From NCBI GenBank assembly GCA_003162615.1, contig PMNG01000092.1, positions 1-5,452 on the forward strand: DNA of 5,452 bases, read 5' to 3'. The position numbers and the translations under genes are program-made. Shown here piece by piece: positions 1-5,284 of the stretch. This DNA is from Methanothrix sp. (lineage in GTDB: Archaea > Halobacteriota > Methanosarcinia > Methanotrichales > Methanotrichaceae). Numbering within the stretch: the stretch's first letter is position 1; each line of letters starts with the position of its first letter. Below the pieces are notes generated by a model. The model had not been told where the DNA came from. It saw only the letters and a program-made list of their open reading frames with translations, and made no database searches.

Positions 1-1
1 T

Positions 2-478
2 TTCTATGAATGGGCACTAGTTAAGACGGAGCTAAAAAATTGCGATTTGAGTAAAACAGACTTGAGAGGGTGTAATCTATCTAAGCCTATGCTTGAGTAT
101 GCTATATTAGAAGATGTTGTAATTTCTATTTTGATATCTGGAAATTTGAGTAAAGATAAAGAGTTGCTAGACAAAAATAATTTATTTAAATCTATTTTAT
201 CAAATGAAAAGTTGAACTTTAGGCACACAAGTATTTATTGGGATAATTTTGCCACCACTGAAAACAATGATTATATTCTAATGCTAGAATGCTGGATTGA
301 TAACTTTAATCAAATCAATAATATGAACGTAAATCCTCTGATAGTTAAATATGCTGCAATCTTTAGCGATGAAGTGAATATCCTCACACAAAACTTGGCT
401 AAAAGCCTTAAAAATGTGTTAGATAATTACAAACCTGAAGAAATAATCTATAGTGATAAAACAATAATTTACCCTTAA
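2..478 (+). CDS. Pentapeptide-repeat protein, C-terminal part (5'-truncated by window edge)
   Basis: The frame is open from the first bases of the window to a TAA at 476-478, giving 158 visible residues. The true start lies upstream. TTG at 47 is only an internal leucine codon, because the repeat pattern already runs before it. Leucines recur exactly every five residues (visible residues 6, 11, 16, 21, 26, 31, 36), with units such as CDLSK, TDLRG, CNLSK and AILED. This is the A(D/N)LXX signature of a right-handed pentapeptide beta-helix. Residues from about 42 to 158 form a non-repeat, probably mostly helical, acidic region with aromatic residues (IYWDNF, LECWIDNF) that I do not recognise. 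No signal peptide or membrane segment is visible. Base composition is about 28% G+C, far below the gat genes, which suggests accessory or transferred DNA. It is convergent with gatB. Family membership is well supported. Function is unknown: pentapeptide proteins range from gyrase-protecting proteins to adaptor domains. Confidence 0.8.
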   Translation, partial: FYEWALVKTELKNCDLSKTDLRGCNLSKPMLEYAILEDVVISILISGNLSKDKELLDKNNLFKSILSNEKLNFRHTSIYWDNFATTENNDYILMLECWIDNFNQINNMNVNPLIVKYAAIFSDEVNILTQNLAKSLKNVLDNYKPEEIIYSDKTIIYP

Positions 479-609
479 ACATTTAATTGGACCACGCGAA
501 GCATGGCAATAGTTTCACATTTTGGGTTAAACACTATAATTGTATCATGAATCGATTCGATAGCTTGTAATAAGATTAGCCAATGAGGCGTGTTTAGCTT
601 CCTATGGTT
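479..609. other. Convergent intergenic spacer
   Basis: This AT-rich spacer lies between the 3' end of the pentapeptide-repeat gene and the 3' end of gatB. I see no coding frame, RNA gene or strong terminator hairpin for the left gene. It contains one perfect 10-bp palindrome, GAATCGATTC, at 549-558. The change from AT-rich accessory DNA to higher-GC core DNA falls in or next to this spacer. Confidence 0.6.
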
Positions 610-623
610 AAAAATCTTAAAAA
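610..623 (-). terminator. Oligo-T terminator after gatB
   Basis: Read on the minus strand, the bases just after the gatB TAG contain two T5 tracts (complements of 619-623 and 610-614) separated by AAGAT. There is no obvious stem. Archaeal RNA polymerase terminates at such U-rich tracts without needing a hairpin, so this is a reasonable end for the gatCAB transcript. The position is visible in the sequence; the function is inferred. Confidence 0.55.
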
Positions 624-626
624 GTT

Positions 627-2039
627 CTATGTTCTCTCCACCTCCTCCACCACAAGCCTGTGAACCTCCGCCGGATCTGCCCTTCCCTTGGTCTTCTTCA
701 TGACAAGGCCGATCACGTAGTTCAGTGCCCTCTCGTTACCTCCTCTGAAATCCTCAACGGCTACCACGCTCTCAGCTACAGCCTCTCTGACAGCCCTAAG
801 AACAGCATCATCTCCAGCCCTGGTCAACCCCAGATCGCTGACGATCTGCCCTGGCGATCCACCCTTGTCTAGGATGGTGCGTATTATCTGCACTGCAGCA
901 TCCTCGGCGATTCGTCCTGAGTCCAGCATGTTTACGATCTCCACCATGTGATCGGGCTTGAAGCTGTCAACTGCGAGGCTGCGATAGTTCAACTCTCCTT
1001 TCAGGACGTTTGCCACCCACACTGCTGCCAGTTTGGGCGCGGCTCGTGCTGCAACCAGCTCATAGAAGTTGGCCACTTTTATATCCGATGTCAGCGCCTT
1101 GGCGTGGTCGTCTGTCATGCCGTACTGCTCCCTGAATCGATCTCTCTTGGCATCGGGCAGCTCAGGCAATGAGGCCTTAATTGCCGGCACCCAAGTTGCC
1201 ACACGTATGGGCACAAGATCGGCTTCGGGGTAGTAGCGGTAGTCGTGGGCCTGCTCCTTGGACCTTATGGAGACTGTGATGTTCCGAAGCTCGTCGAAGT
1301 GCCTTGTCTCCTGGACCACCTTGATGTTCCTACGCTTCAGGTTCCTCTGGCGGGTTATCTCGTAGGACAGAGCCTTCTCCACGCCCTTGTGGCTGGAGAT
1401 GTTCTTGACCTCAGCCCTGTCGCCACCGGCCAGAGATATGTTGGCGTCCACCCGCATCGATCCTTCCAGGTTGCCGTCGAAGACGTCCAGGTACTCCAGA
1501 ATGGACCGCAGCTTGTCCAGGAATACCCTGGCCTCCTTGGGAGAACGCAGATCGGGCTCTGTGACTACTTCCAGAAGCGGCATGCCGCACCTGTTGTAAT
1601 CGACCATTGTGTACTTGGCCTTGTCAATGGTTCCAGCGTGTATCAGACGTCCTGGGTCCTCCTCCATGTGGGCTCTGGTTATCCGTATCTGCCTCTCGCC
1701 GTCATCGCCTTTTATGAGCAAATGGCCTCCTGTGGCCAGAGGATAGTCGTACTGGCTGATCTGAAATCCCTTGGGCAGATCTGGATAGTAGTAGTTCTTC
1801 CTGTAGAAGAGAGTCTGCTCCTCAATCTTGCAGTCCAGGGCCAGCCCCACTCGGATGCCGTACTCCACGGCTTTCTTATTGAGAACCGGCAGGGATCCTG
1901 GCAGCCCCAGGCATACTGGACATGTGTGAGAGTTGGGCTCACTGTTGTGGTAGTTCGTCGAGCATCCGCAGAACATCTTGGAGTTCAGCTTGTTTAGCTG
2001 GACGTGGATCTCCAGGCCAATTATGACGTCCGTCTCCAT
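627..2039 (-). CDS. gatB: Aspartyl/glutamyl-tRNA(Asn/Gln) amidotransferase subunit B
   Basis: GatB is the tRNA-binding kinase/transamidase subunit of GatCAB. It phosphorylates the side chain of mischarged Asp-tRNA(Asn) or Glu-tRNA(Gln) and uses ammonia channelled from GatA to form the amide. The protein is 470 residues, the usual length. Landmarks include GLEIHVQL (8-15), the zinc-type cysteines C24, C26, C40 and C43 (CxC...CxxC), the signature YYYPDLPKGFQISQ (83-96), HMEEDPGRLIH (124-134), DYNRCGMPLLEVVTEPD (147-163), RVDANIS (196-202) and DYRYYPEADLVP (266-277). From about 325 to the end is the helical YqeY-like tail, with a VMKKTKGRADP motif near the C-terminus. The segment EVKNISSHKG (210-219) looks archaeal. 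The ATG follows the gatA TAA directly, with no bases between, and a GGAGG lies 8 nt upstream inside gatA. In archaea the main product is expected to be Asn-tRNA(Asn). The gene is intact. Confidence 0.98.
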   Translation of the reverse strand: METDVIIGLEIHVQLNKLNSKMFCGCSTNYHNSEPNSHTCPVCLGLPGSLPVLNKKAVEYGIRVGLALDCKIEEQTLFYRKNYYYPDLPKGFQISQYDYPLATGGHLLIKGDDGERQIRITRAHMEEDPGRLIHAGTIDKAKYTMVDYNRCGMPLLEVVTEPDLRSPKEARVFLDKLRSILEYLDVFDGNLEGSMRVDANISLAGGDRAEVKNISSHKGVEKALSYEITRQRNLKRRNIKVVQETRHFDELRNITVSIRSKEQAHDYRYYPEADLVPIRVATWVPAIKASLPELPDAKRDRFREQYGMTDDHAKALTSDIKVANFYELVAARAAPKLAAVWVANVLKGELNYRSLAVDSFKPDHMVEIVNMLDSGRIAEDAAVQIIRTILDKGGSPGQIVSDLGLTRAGDDAVLRAVREAVAESVVAVEDFRGGNERALNYVIGLVMKKTKGRADPAEVHRLVVEEVERT

Positions 2040-3458
2040 TTATACCGCCTCCGGTCTCTTGAGATGGAAAGGAGTGGCCTCCTCGAAAGCGTGAGCAGCC
2101 CGAAGTAGCAGGTCTTCTTGGAAGTGCTTTCCTATGAGCTGAAGCCCGATGGGCAAGCGCCCGGAAAACCCGCAGGGCAGGGAAACGGCTGGAACTCCAG
2201 CCAGGTTGATAGGTACGGTAAAGACGTCTGCCAGATAAAGCGAAAGCGGGTCGTTGATGCGCTCACCAATCCTGAAGGCAGGAATGGGCATGGTGGGGCC
2301 GGCGATGATGTCAACGTCATTGAAGGCGCGCAAGAAGTCATCCTTTATAAGCGTCCTTACCTTGAGGGCCTTGAGATAGTAGCGGCCGTAGTATCCCGCA
2401 GACAGGGCGTAGGTGCCGAGGAGTATCCTTCTTTTGACCTCCGGCCCGAACCCTTCCGCCCTGATTTCCGAGTAGGTAGTGTGCCAATCCTGGTCCTCAT
2501 CCTTGCGCAAGCCGTAGCGCAGACCATCAAAGCGGGCGAGGTTAGAGGAGGCCTCGCTCATGGCTATTACGTAGTAAGCAGCTAAGGCATAGCGAGTGTG
2601 GGGCAGGCTTACCTCTTTCCAAGCCGCTCCCAAGGATTCCAGTGTCGATATGGCATCCCATATGGCCTTCTCCACCTTTTTGTCAACCCCCTCTCCGAAG
2701 TACTCTTTGGGAATTCCTATCTTGAGCCCCCGGATGCCATTCTTTAATCCTGGTATGTAGCTGCCCTTCTCCGCGGAAGTGGTGTCCCTCCAGTCGTGGC
2801 CTGCTATGATCTCCATGAGCAGAGCGGTATCCTCTACTGTGTTTGTAAGGGGTCCTATCTGTTCCAGTGAGTTTGCGTAGGCGATAAGTCCATATCTTGA
2901 GACAAGGCCGTAGGTGGGCTTAAGGCCGACTATGCCGCAGAATGAGGCAGGACAGCGGACAGATCCGCCTGTGTCCGAGCCCAAGGCGCATGGCGCTTCG
3001 CCGCCTGCGACAGCCGCAGCGCTTCCGCCGCTAGACCCTCCCGGAACGGTGCCCAGATCCCAGGGGTTGCGCGTCGGCCCAAAGCAGCTTGTCTCAGTAG
3101 AAGTACCCATGGCGAATTCATCCATGTTGGTCTTGCCCATGACTATGGCACCCTCTGCTTTCAGCCGCTCAACGACATGAGCGTCGTAAGGCGGGACATA
3201 ACCTTTAAGGATCTTGGAGCTGCAAGTAGTCTCTATTCCTTGGGTTGATATGCATTCCTTGATGGCTATTGGGATACCGGCTAGAAGGCCTTGCCAGGGT
3301 TTCCGGTCGAACTCCCTGGCCCTAGCAAGAGCACTGTCCTTGGCCAGGGTCGTGAAGGCATTGAGCGAGCTATGCTCGATCTTATCGAACAGCTTTTGAA
3401 GGTATTCTTCCGAAGATCCGGCGACAAGTTGATCTTTGAGCTGCGTAAGCATGATCAC
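2040..3458 (-). CDS. gatA: Aspartyl/glutamyl-tRNA(Asn/Gln) amidotransferase subunit A
   Basis: GatA is the amidase-signature subunit of cytoplasmic GatCAB. It hydrolyses glutamine (or asparagine) and passes ammonia to GatB. The protein is 472 residues. The Lys-Ser-Ser catalytic triad is intact: K67 in GIPIAIKE, cis-Ser S142 in GGSSGGSAAA and the nucleophile S166 in GSDTGGSVRCPA. The spacings (K to nucleophile 99, cis-Ser to nucleophile 24) agree with those I recall for bacterial GatA. Other family motifs are GKTNMDEFAMG (108-118), CGIVGLKPTYGLVSRYG (174-190) and, near the C-terminus, AGVPAVSLPCG followed by PIGLQLIG. The GTG at 3458 overlaps the gatC stop (GTGA), giving translational coupling. 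An ATG two codons inside (3452) is an equally possible start. The stop abuts the gatB start. No damage is seen. Confidence 0.97.
   Translation of the reverse strand: MIMLTQLKDQLVAGSSEEYLQKLFDKIEHSSLNAFTTLAKDSALARAREFDRKPWQGLLAGIPIAIKECISTQGIETTCSSKILKGYVPPYDAHVVERLKAEGAIVMGKTNMDEFAMGTSTETSCFGPTRNPWDLGTVPGGSSGGSAAAVAGGEAPCALGSDTGGSVRCPASFCGIVGLKPTYGLVSRYGLIAYANSLEQIGPLTNTVEDTALLMEIIAGHDWRDTTSAEKGSYIPGLKNGIRGLKIGIPKEYFGEGVDKKVEKAIWDAISTLESLGAAWKEVSLPHTRYALAAYYVIAMSEASSNLARFDGLRYGLRKDEDQDWHTTYSEIRAEGFGPEVKRRILLGTYALSAGYYGRYYLKALKVRTLIKDDFLRAFNDVDIIAGPTMPIPAFRIGERINDPLSLYLADVFTVPINLAGVPAVSLPCGFSGRLPIGLQLIGKHFQEDLLLRAAHAFEEATPFHLKRPEAV
2048..2052 (-). promoter_or_regulatory. Shine-Dalgarno of gatB
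   Basis: GGAGG on the minus strand lies 8 nt before the gatB ATG, within the last codons of gatA. It fixes the gatB start and shows that gatB can be initiated on its own, even though the preceding TAA touches the ATG. Confidence 0.75.
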
Positions 3459-3736
3459 ACTATCCTAGGGCTCTTGAAGTAGCCGTTCTCTGTCTTAGGT
3501 GCGTTCTTGAGCGCTTCTTCATGAGTCAGCGATTTGCAGGCAACGTCATCCCTAAAGACATTGGCCAGATCGACCACGCGATAAGTGGGCTCGATCCCTT
3601 CGGTGTCCACCTCGTCAAGCTGGTGGAAGTACTCCAGAATTGAGTTGAACTGGTCCACGAACTTTTCCTTCTCCTCATCGCTGATCTTGATGCTGGCAAG
3701 CCAGCTTATATGCTCTACATCTTCCCTGGTGATCAT
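3455..3736 (-). CDS. gatC: Aspartyl/glutamyl-tRNA(Asn/Gln) amidotransferase subunit C
   Basis: GatC is the small subunit that wraps between GatA and GatB and stabilises the complex. It has no catalytic role of its own. The protein is 93 residues, the normal size. It shows the family layout: an N-terminal helical part starting ITREDVEHISWLA, the middle segment QFNSILEYFHQLDEVDTEGI, then EPTYRVVDLANVFRDD and the conserved C-terminal pattern LTHEEALKNAPKTENGYFKSPRIV-like (residues 70-93). The ATG at 3736 is preceded by GAGGA with 4-5 nt spacing, and upstream lies a plausible promoter, so it is the first gene of the gatCAB operon. Its TGA overlaps the gatA GTG by 4 nt. Confidence 0.96.
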   Translation of the reverse strand: MITREDVEHISWLASIKISDEEKEKFVDQFNSILEYFHQLDEVDTEGIEPTYRVVDLANVFRDDVACKSLTHEEALKNAPKTENGYFKSPRIV

Positions 3737-3740
3737 AATA

Positions 3741-3745
3741 TCCTC
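3741..3745 (-). promoter_or_regulatory. Shine-Dalgarno of gatC
   Basis: GAGGA on the minus strand lies just upstream of the gatC ATG. It supports this start and argues for a leadered operon mRNA. The spacing to the ATG is 4 nt after GAGGA. Confidence 0.65.
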
Positions 3746-3757
3746 GCAATGATCGGG

Positions 3758-3767
3758 TTTATTTAAG
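3758..3767 (-). promoter_or_regulatory. Alternative proximal TATA-like box of gatCAB
   Basis: The minus-strand sequence CTTAAATAAA resembles an archaeal TATA box. Its centre is about 26 nt before the gatC ATG, so a transcript started from it would be nearly leaderless and would lack the GAGGA at 3741-3745. It may be a second promoter or chance AT-rich sequence. Confidence 0.3.
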
Positions 3768-3815
3768 GGGTGCTATGACCTTGAATCTGGCGCTATAATA
3801 GACCGGCAAACCCTT

Positions 3816-3947
3816 TCATAAGATATAAAGGCTCTTCAATGCATCGTTTAGAAGTTCTCGCTGCCTTGCTGCCCTTTCGAAGAACTCTCTCGAGATCCTG
3901 TTGAGTTCAGTCGCTTCCGGTTGATTTCAGTAGTTTAATCTGTTCAT
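3816..3947 (-). pseudogene. Possible decayed small gene (frame interrupted by TGA)
   Basis: On the minus strand an ATG at 3945-3947 opens MNRLNY and meets TGA at 3927-3929. The same frame then runs on for 36 codons (3819-3926) to TGA at 3816-3818. Those 36 residues are coding-like: a charged, amphipathic run such as TELNRISREFFERAARQRE then LLNDALKSLYIL. There is no ATG, GTG or usable TTG after the internal stop, so the downstream part cannot be an intact gene by itself. An AT-rich TATA-like stretch (3962-3973) sits about 21 nt before the ATG. This may be a degenerate gene end or a chance frame; I recognise no family. The gat promoter candidate lies at its 3' end. Confidence 0.25.
3821..3830 (-). 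promoter_or_regulatory. Candidate TATA box of gatCAB
   Basis: The minus-strand sequence CTTTATATCT matches the archaeal TATA-box pattern well. Transcription would be expected to start about 25 nt downstream, near 3800. That gives a leader of roughly 60 nt, which would include the gatC Shine-Dalgarno. No transcript data are available, so this is inferred from position and sequence only. Confidence 0.5.
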
Positions 3948-3961
3948 ATACGATACGAACG

Positions 3962-3973
3962 TGAAAATATAAA
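3962..3973 (-). promoter_or_regulatory. T-rich element after the second exported gene: terminator or TATA
   Basis: The minus-strand sequence TTTTATATTTTC lies 22 nt past the TAG of the upstream exported-protein gene, preceded by the small palindrome CTCCGGAG (3979-3986). It could end that transcript as an archaeal U-rich terminator. It also fits a TATA box for anything starting near 3945. The sequence alone does not separate the two roles. Confidence 0.35.
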
Positions 3974-3994
3974 ATTGACTCCGGAGGGCCGAGC

Positions 3995-4606
3995 CTAAGT
4001 GGTGATGTTTCCTGTTACTGATCCAGTCCAGGTGGTATTGGTTTTAGGGCTCACTGCCTTATAGTCTCCTTGGATCAGGGGCGTTTTTAGATCGAGGGTT
4101 AGCTGATACAGGTTGAAATCAGCAAAGCTGATCAGCTTCAGGCTAAGCTGGGTGGCCGCAATAGTCCCAAAGGCAGCAGCCTGTTGTGTGATATTTCCAG
4201 AGGTCATGTTGCCTGTTCCGTAGATCACTTCTCCAGTTTGTGAGAGGAACAGATTGACTGATCGCTTGACGCTGTCGGTCATCACCAGATGCCAGTTTCC
4301 ATACACTTTAGTACTCAAAGCCTGGGCAGCGGTTTTGCTTGCGGTAATAGTGGATTGACTAGCTCTGGTGATTACAATCGACGTCAGCTTGGATGAACCG
4401 GTAGAAGTGGAGTTGCTCATTCCATTGTGGCCGACGTTGAAGATATCTGACTGCATGGTACTTTTCAGCTCCTCTTTAATCGCTGAAGCCGTCGATGAAC
4501 TATCTAAAAGAGAATCATTTTCTGCGCTGATGAAAGTCATCAAAGATGCCAGAACGACTGTACACATCAATAGGCAACAATAATTCATGCTTCTTCTCCA
4601 TTTCAT
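3995..4606 (-). CDS. Exported protein of unknown function, paralogue of the upstream gene
   Basis: I do not recognise the family. From the ATG at 4606 the product has 203 residues. A Sec-type signal peptide is clear: n-region KWRR, a hydrophobic core at about 9-26 and a likely cut after ISA (28). Residues 29-100 are Ser/Thr-rich linker, and 102-203 form a beta-strand-like domain that aligns with the neighbouring exported protein (W105, Q123, GxG 130-132, LISFAD 158-163, LY 166-167, C-terminal GxVTG). Sequons N30, N65, N133, N138, N190 and N200 suggest a glycosylated extracellular protein. Start choice is uncertain. ATG 4588 has GGAG 7 nt upstream but would drop the positive n-region. ATG 4657 lies in the loop of an inverted repeat and adds a charged leader that spoils the signal peptide. 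No lipobox or C-terminal anchor is seen. Confidence 0.8.
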   Translation of the reverse strand: MKWRRSMNYCCLLMCTVVLASLMTFISAENDSLLDSSSTASAIKEELKSTMQSDIFNVGHNGMSNSTSTGSSKLTSIVITRASQSTITASKTAAQALSTKVYGNWHLVMTDSVKRSVNLFLSQTGEVIYGTGNMTSGNITQQAAAFGTIAATQLSLKLISFADFNLYQLTLDLKTPLIQGDYKAVSPKTNTTWTGSVTGNITT

Positions 4607-4611
4607 TATTA

Positions 4612-4623
4612 TTGAACGTTCAA
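4612..4623. promoter_or_regulatory. 12-bp perfect palindrome before the second exported gene
   Basis: TTGAACGTTCAA is a perfect palindrome ending 5 nt upstream of the ATG at 4606. Its size and position fit an operator for a dimeric repressor, or a hairpin that affects initiation. No regulator is encoded in the window, so function is inference. Confidence 0.35.
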
Positions 4624-4640
4624 CAAATCTAAATCTATCT

Positions 4641-4678
4641 GCTTGATCCTTCAACACATAAGATGGGAAGGATCAAGC
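4641..4678. repeat. Inverted repeat (12-bp stem) between the two exported genes
   Basis: GCTTGATCCTTC (4641-4652) is the exact reverse complement of GAAGGATCAAGC (4667-4678), with a 14-nt loop. It lies about 40 nt after the stop of the first exported gene. On the minus strand it is followed by a moderately T-rich stretch (AGATTTAGATTTG). It may act as a 3'-end stabiliser, processing site or terminator for the first gene. Confidence 0.6.
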
Positions 4679-4719
4679 CATACCCAGACTTGTTAGATCG
4701 TGACGAGTCCTTTGGAAAA

Positions 4720-5268
4720 CTAACTAAGCTGGCGCTGGACGTTCCTCCCTCCAGACAAAATCCCTGCCAGGGACGCTCCTCCTTTAGAGCTGTAGGCATT
4801 GAAGTTCCCGGAAGCTGTGTTCGTGTTTGCATTGTTGACGGCCAAACGGTAGAGACTGACATCGTCAAGAGAGATGACCGCCAGGTTCATGCTGTTCCCC
4901 TCTATAATGGAGCCGTAAGCTGTGACCACTTGGTCCTGATTGCCATAGGAACTTATAGTGCCCTTCCCAAAGACCAGATTGCTGGCCTGGAACAATGTCA
5001 AGTCTATGCTTGCCACAGGTCTATTTGCATTATCTCTAAGATCAAAGGACCAACCGCCCGCTGCATTAAATGCCGCTATGCCGCCCGTATCGCCGAGACT
5101 GCCCGCCTTCGCCAGGTACTCCCCAGTGTGCTCGGTGCTCACTATGTTCATATTTTCCGGACTCAGGTCCAATGGAGCCGGACCGGAAGTATTTATGAAT
5201 ACAGGTGCAGCCTGGGCTGCAAAGCAGGCCAGAAGCACGACTGAAAATAATACTCTGATAAATCTCAT
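4720..5268 (-). CDS. Exported protein of unknown function with shared C-terminal domain
   Basis: I do not recognise the family. The product is 182 residues. A signal peptide is evident: n-region MRFIR, hydrophobic core VLFSVVLLACFA and a probable cut after AQA or AQAA (20-22). Residues 22-70 form a Gly/Ala/Ser-containing spacer with one N-glycosylation sequon (NTS, 26-28). Residues 71-174 form a domain rich in alternating hydrophobic residues, typical of beta-strands. Features shared with the downstream paralogue are W73, Q94, G101xG103, GN (109-110), AYGSI (117-121), LAVISLDD (129-136), LY (139-140), GNFNAYSS (154-161) and GxLSG near the end. The ATG at 5268 is supported by GAGGAGG with 8 nt spacing. 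No transmembrane anchor follows, so a secreted or cell-surface soluble protein is likely. It may be cotranscribed with the downstream paralogue, 113 nt away. A beta-barrel or sandwich fold is only a guess. Confidence 0.85.
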   Translation of the reverse strand: MRFIRVLFSVVLLACFAAQAAPVFINTSGPAPLDLSPENMNIVSTEHTGEYLAKAGSLGDTGGIAAFNAAGGWSFDLRDNANRPVASIDLTLFQASNLVFGKGTISSYGNQDQVVTAYGSIIEGNSMNLAVISLDDVSLYRLAVNNANTNTASGNFNAYSSKGGASLAGILSGGRNVQRQLS

Positions 5269-5276
5269 CTTTCTAT

Positions 5277-5283
5277 CCTCCTC
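5277..5283 (-). promoter_or_regulatory. Strong Shine-Dalgarno of the first exported gene
   Basis: GAGGAGG on the minus strand lies 8 nt before the ATG at 5268. It is the strongest ribosome binding site in the window and fixes this start. It also suggests good translation of the exported product. Confidence 0.8.
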
Positions 5284-5284
5284 G

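Noticed and set aside
4..228. 74-codon minus-strand frame at the left edge
   Set aside because: Antisense to the pentapeptide repeats. The five-residue Leu periodicity on the plus strand shows which strand is coding.
549..558. GAATCGATTC palindrome as an operator or att site
   Set aside because: Ten bases, no second copy in the window, and located between convergent gene ends where no promoter is expected. Probably chance.
1245..1997. 250-codon open frame on the plus strand
   Set aside because: It lies wholly antisense to gatB, whose conserved motifs cover the same bases. The translation matches no family I know and there is no ribosome binding site.
2118..2585. 155-codon plus-strand open frame
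   Set aside because: Antisense shadow of gatA. Long antisense frames are expected in GC-richer genes with this codon bias.
3927..3929. TGA read as selenocysteine in the small interrupted frame
   Set aside because: Six codons before the stop give no context for it, no SECIS-like element is evident, and the presumed host group is not known to use selenocysteine.
4635..4868. 77-codon minus-strand frame overlapping the 3' end of the first exported gene
   Set aside because: Out-of-frame shadow running through the inverted repeat, with no ribosome binding site or recognisable features.
4663..5244. 193-codon plus-strand open frame
   Set aside because: Antisense to the first exported gene, which has a strong Shine-Dalgarno, a signal peptide and a paralogue. 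The plus frame has none of these and a Cys-rich, patternless translation.
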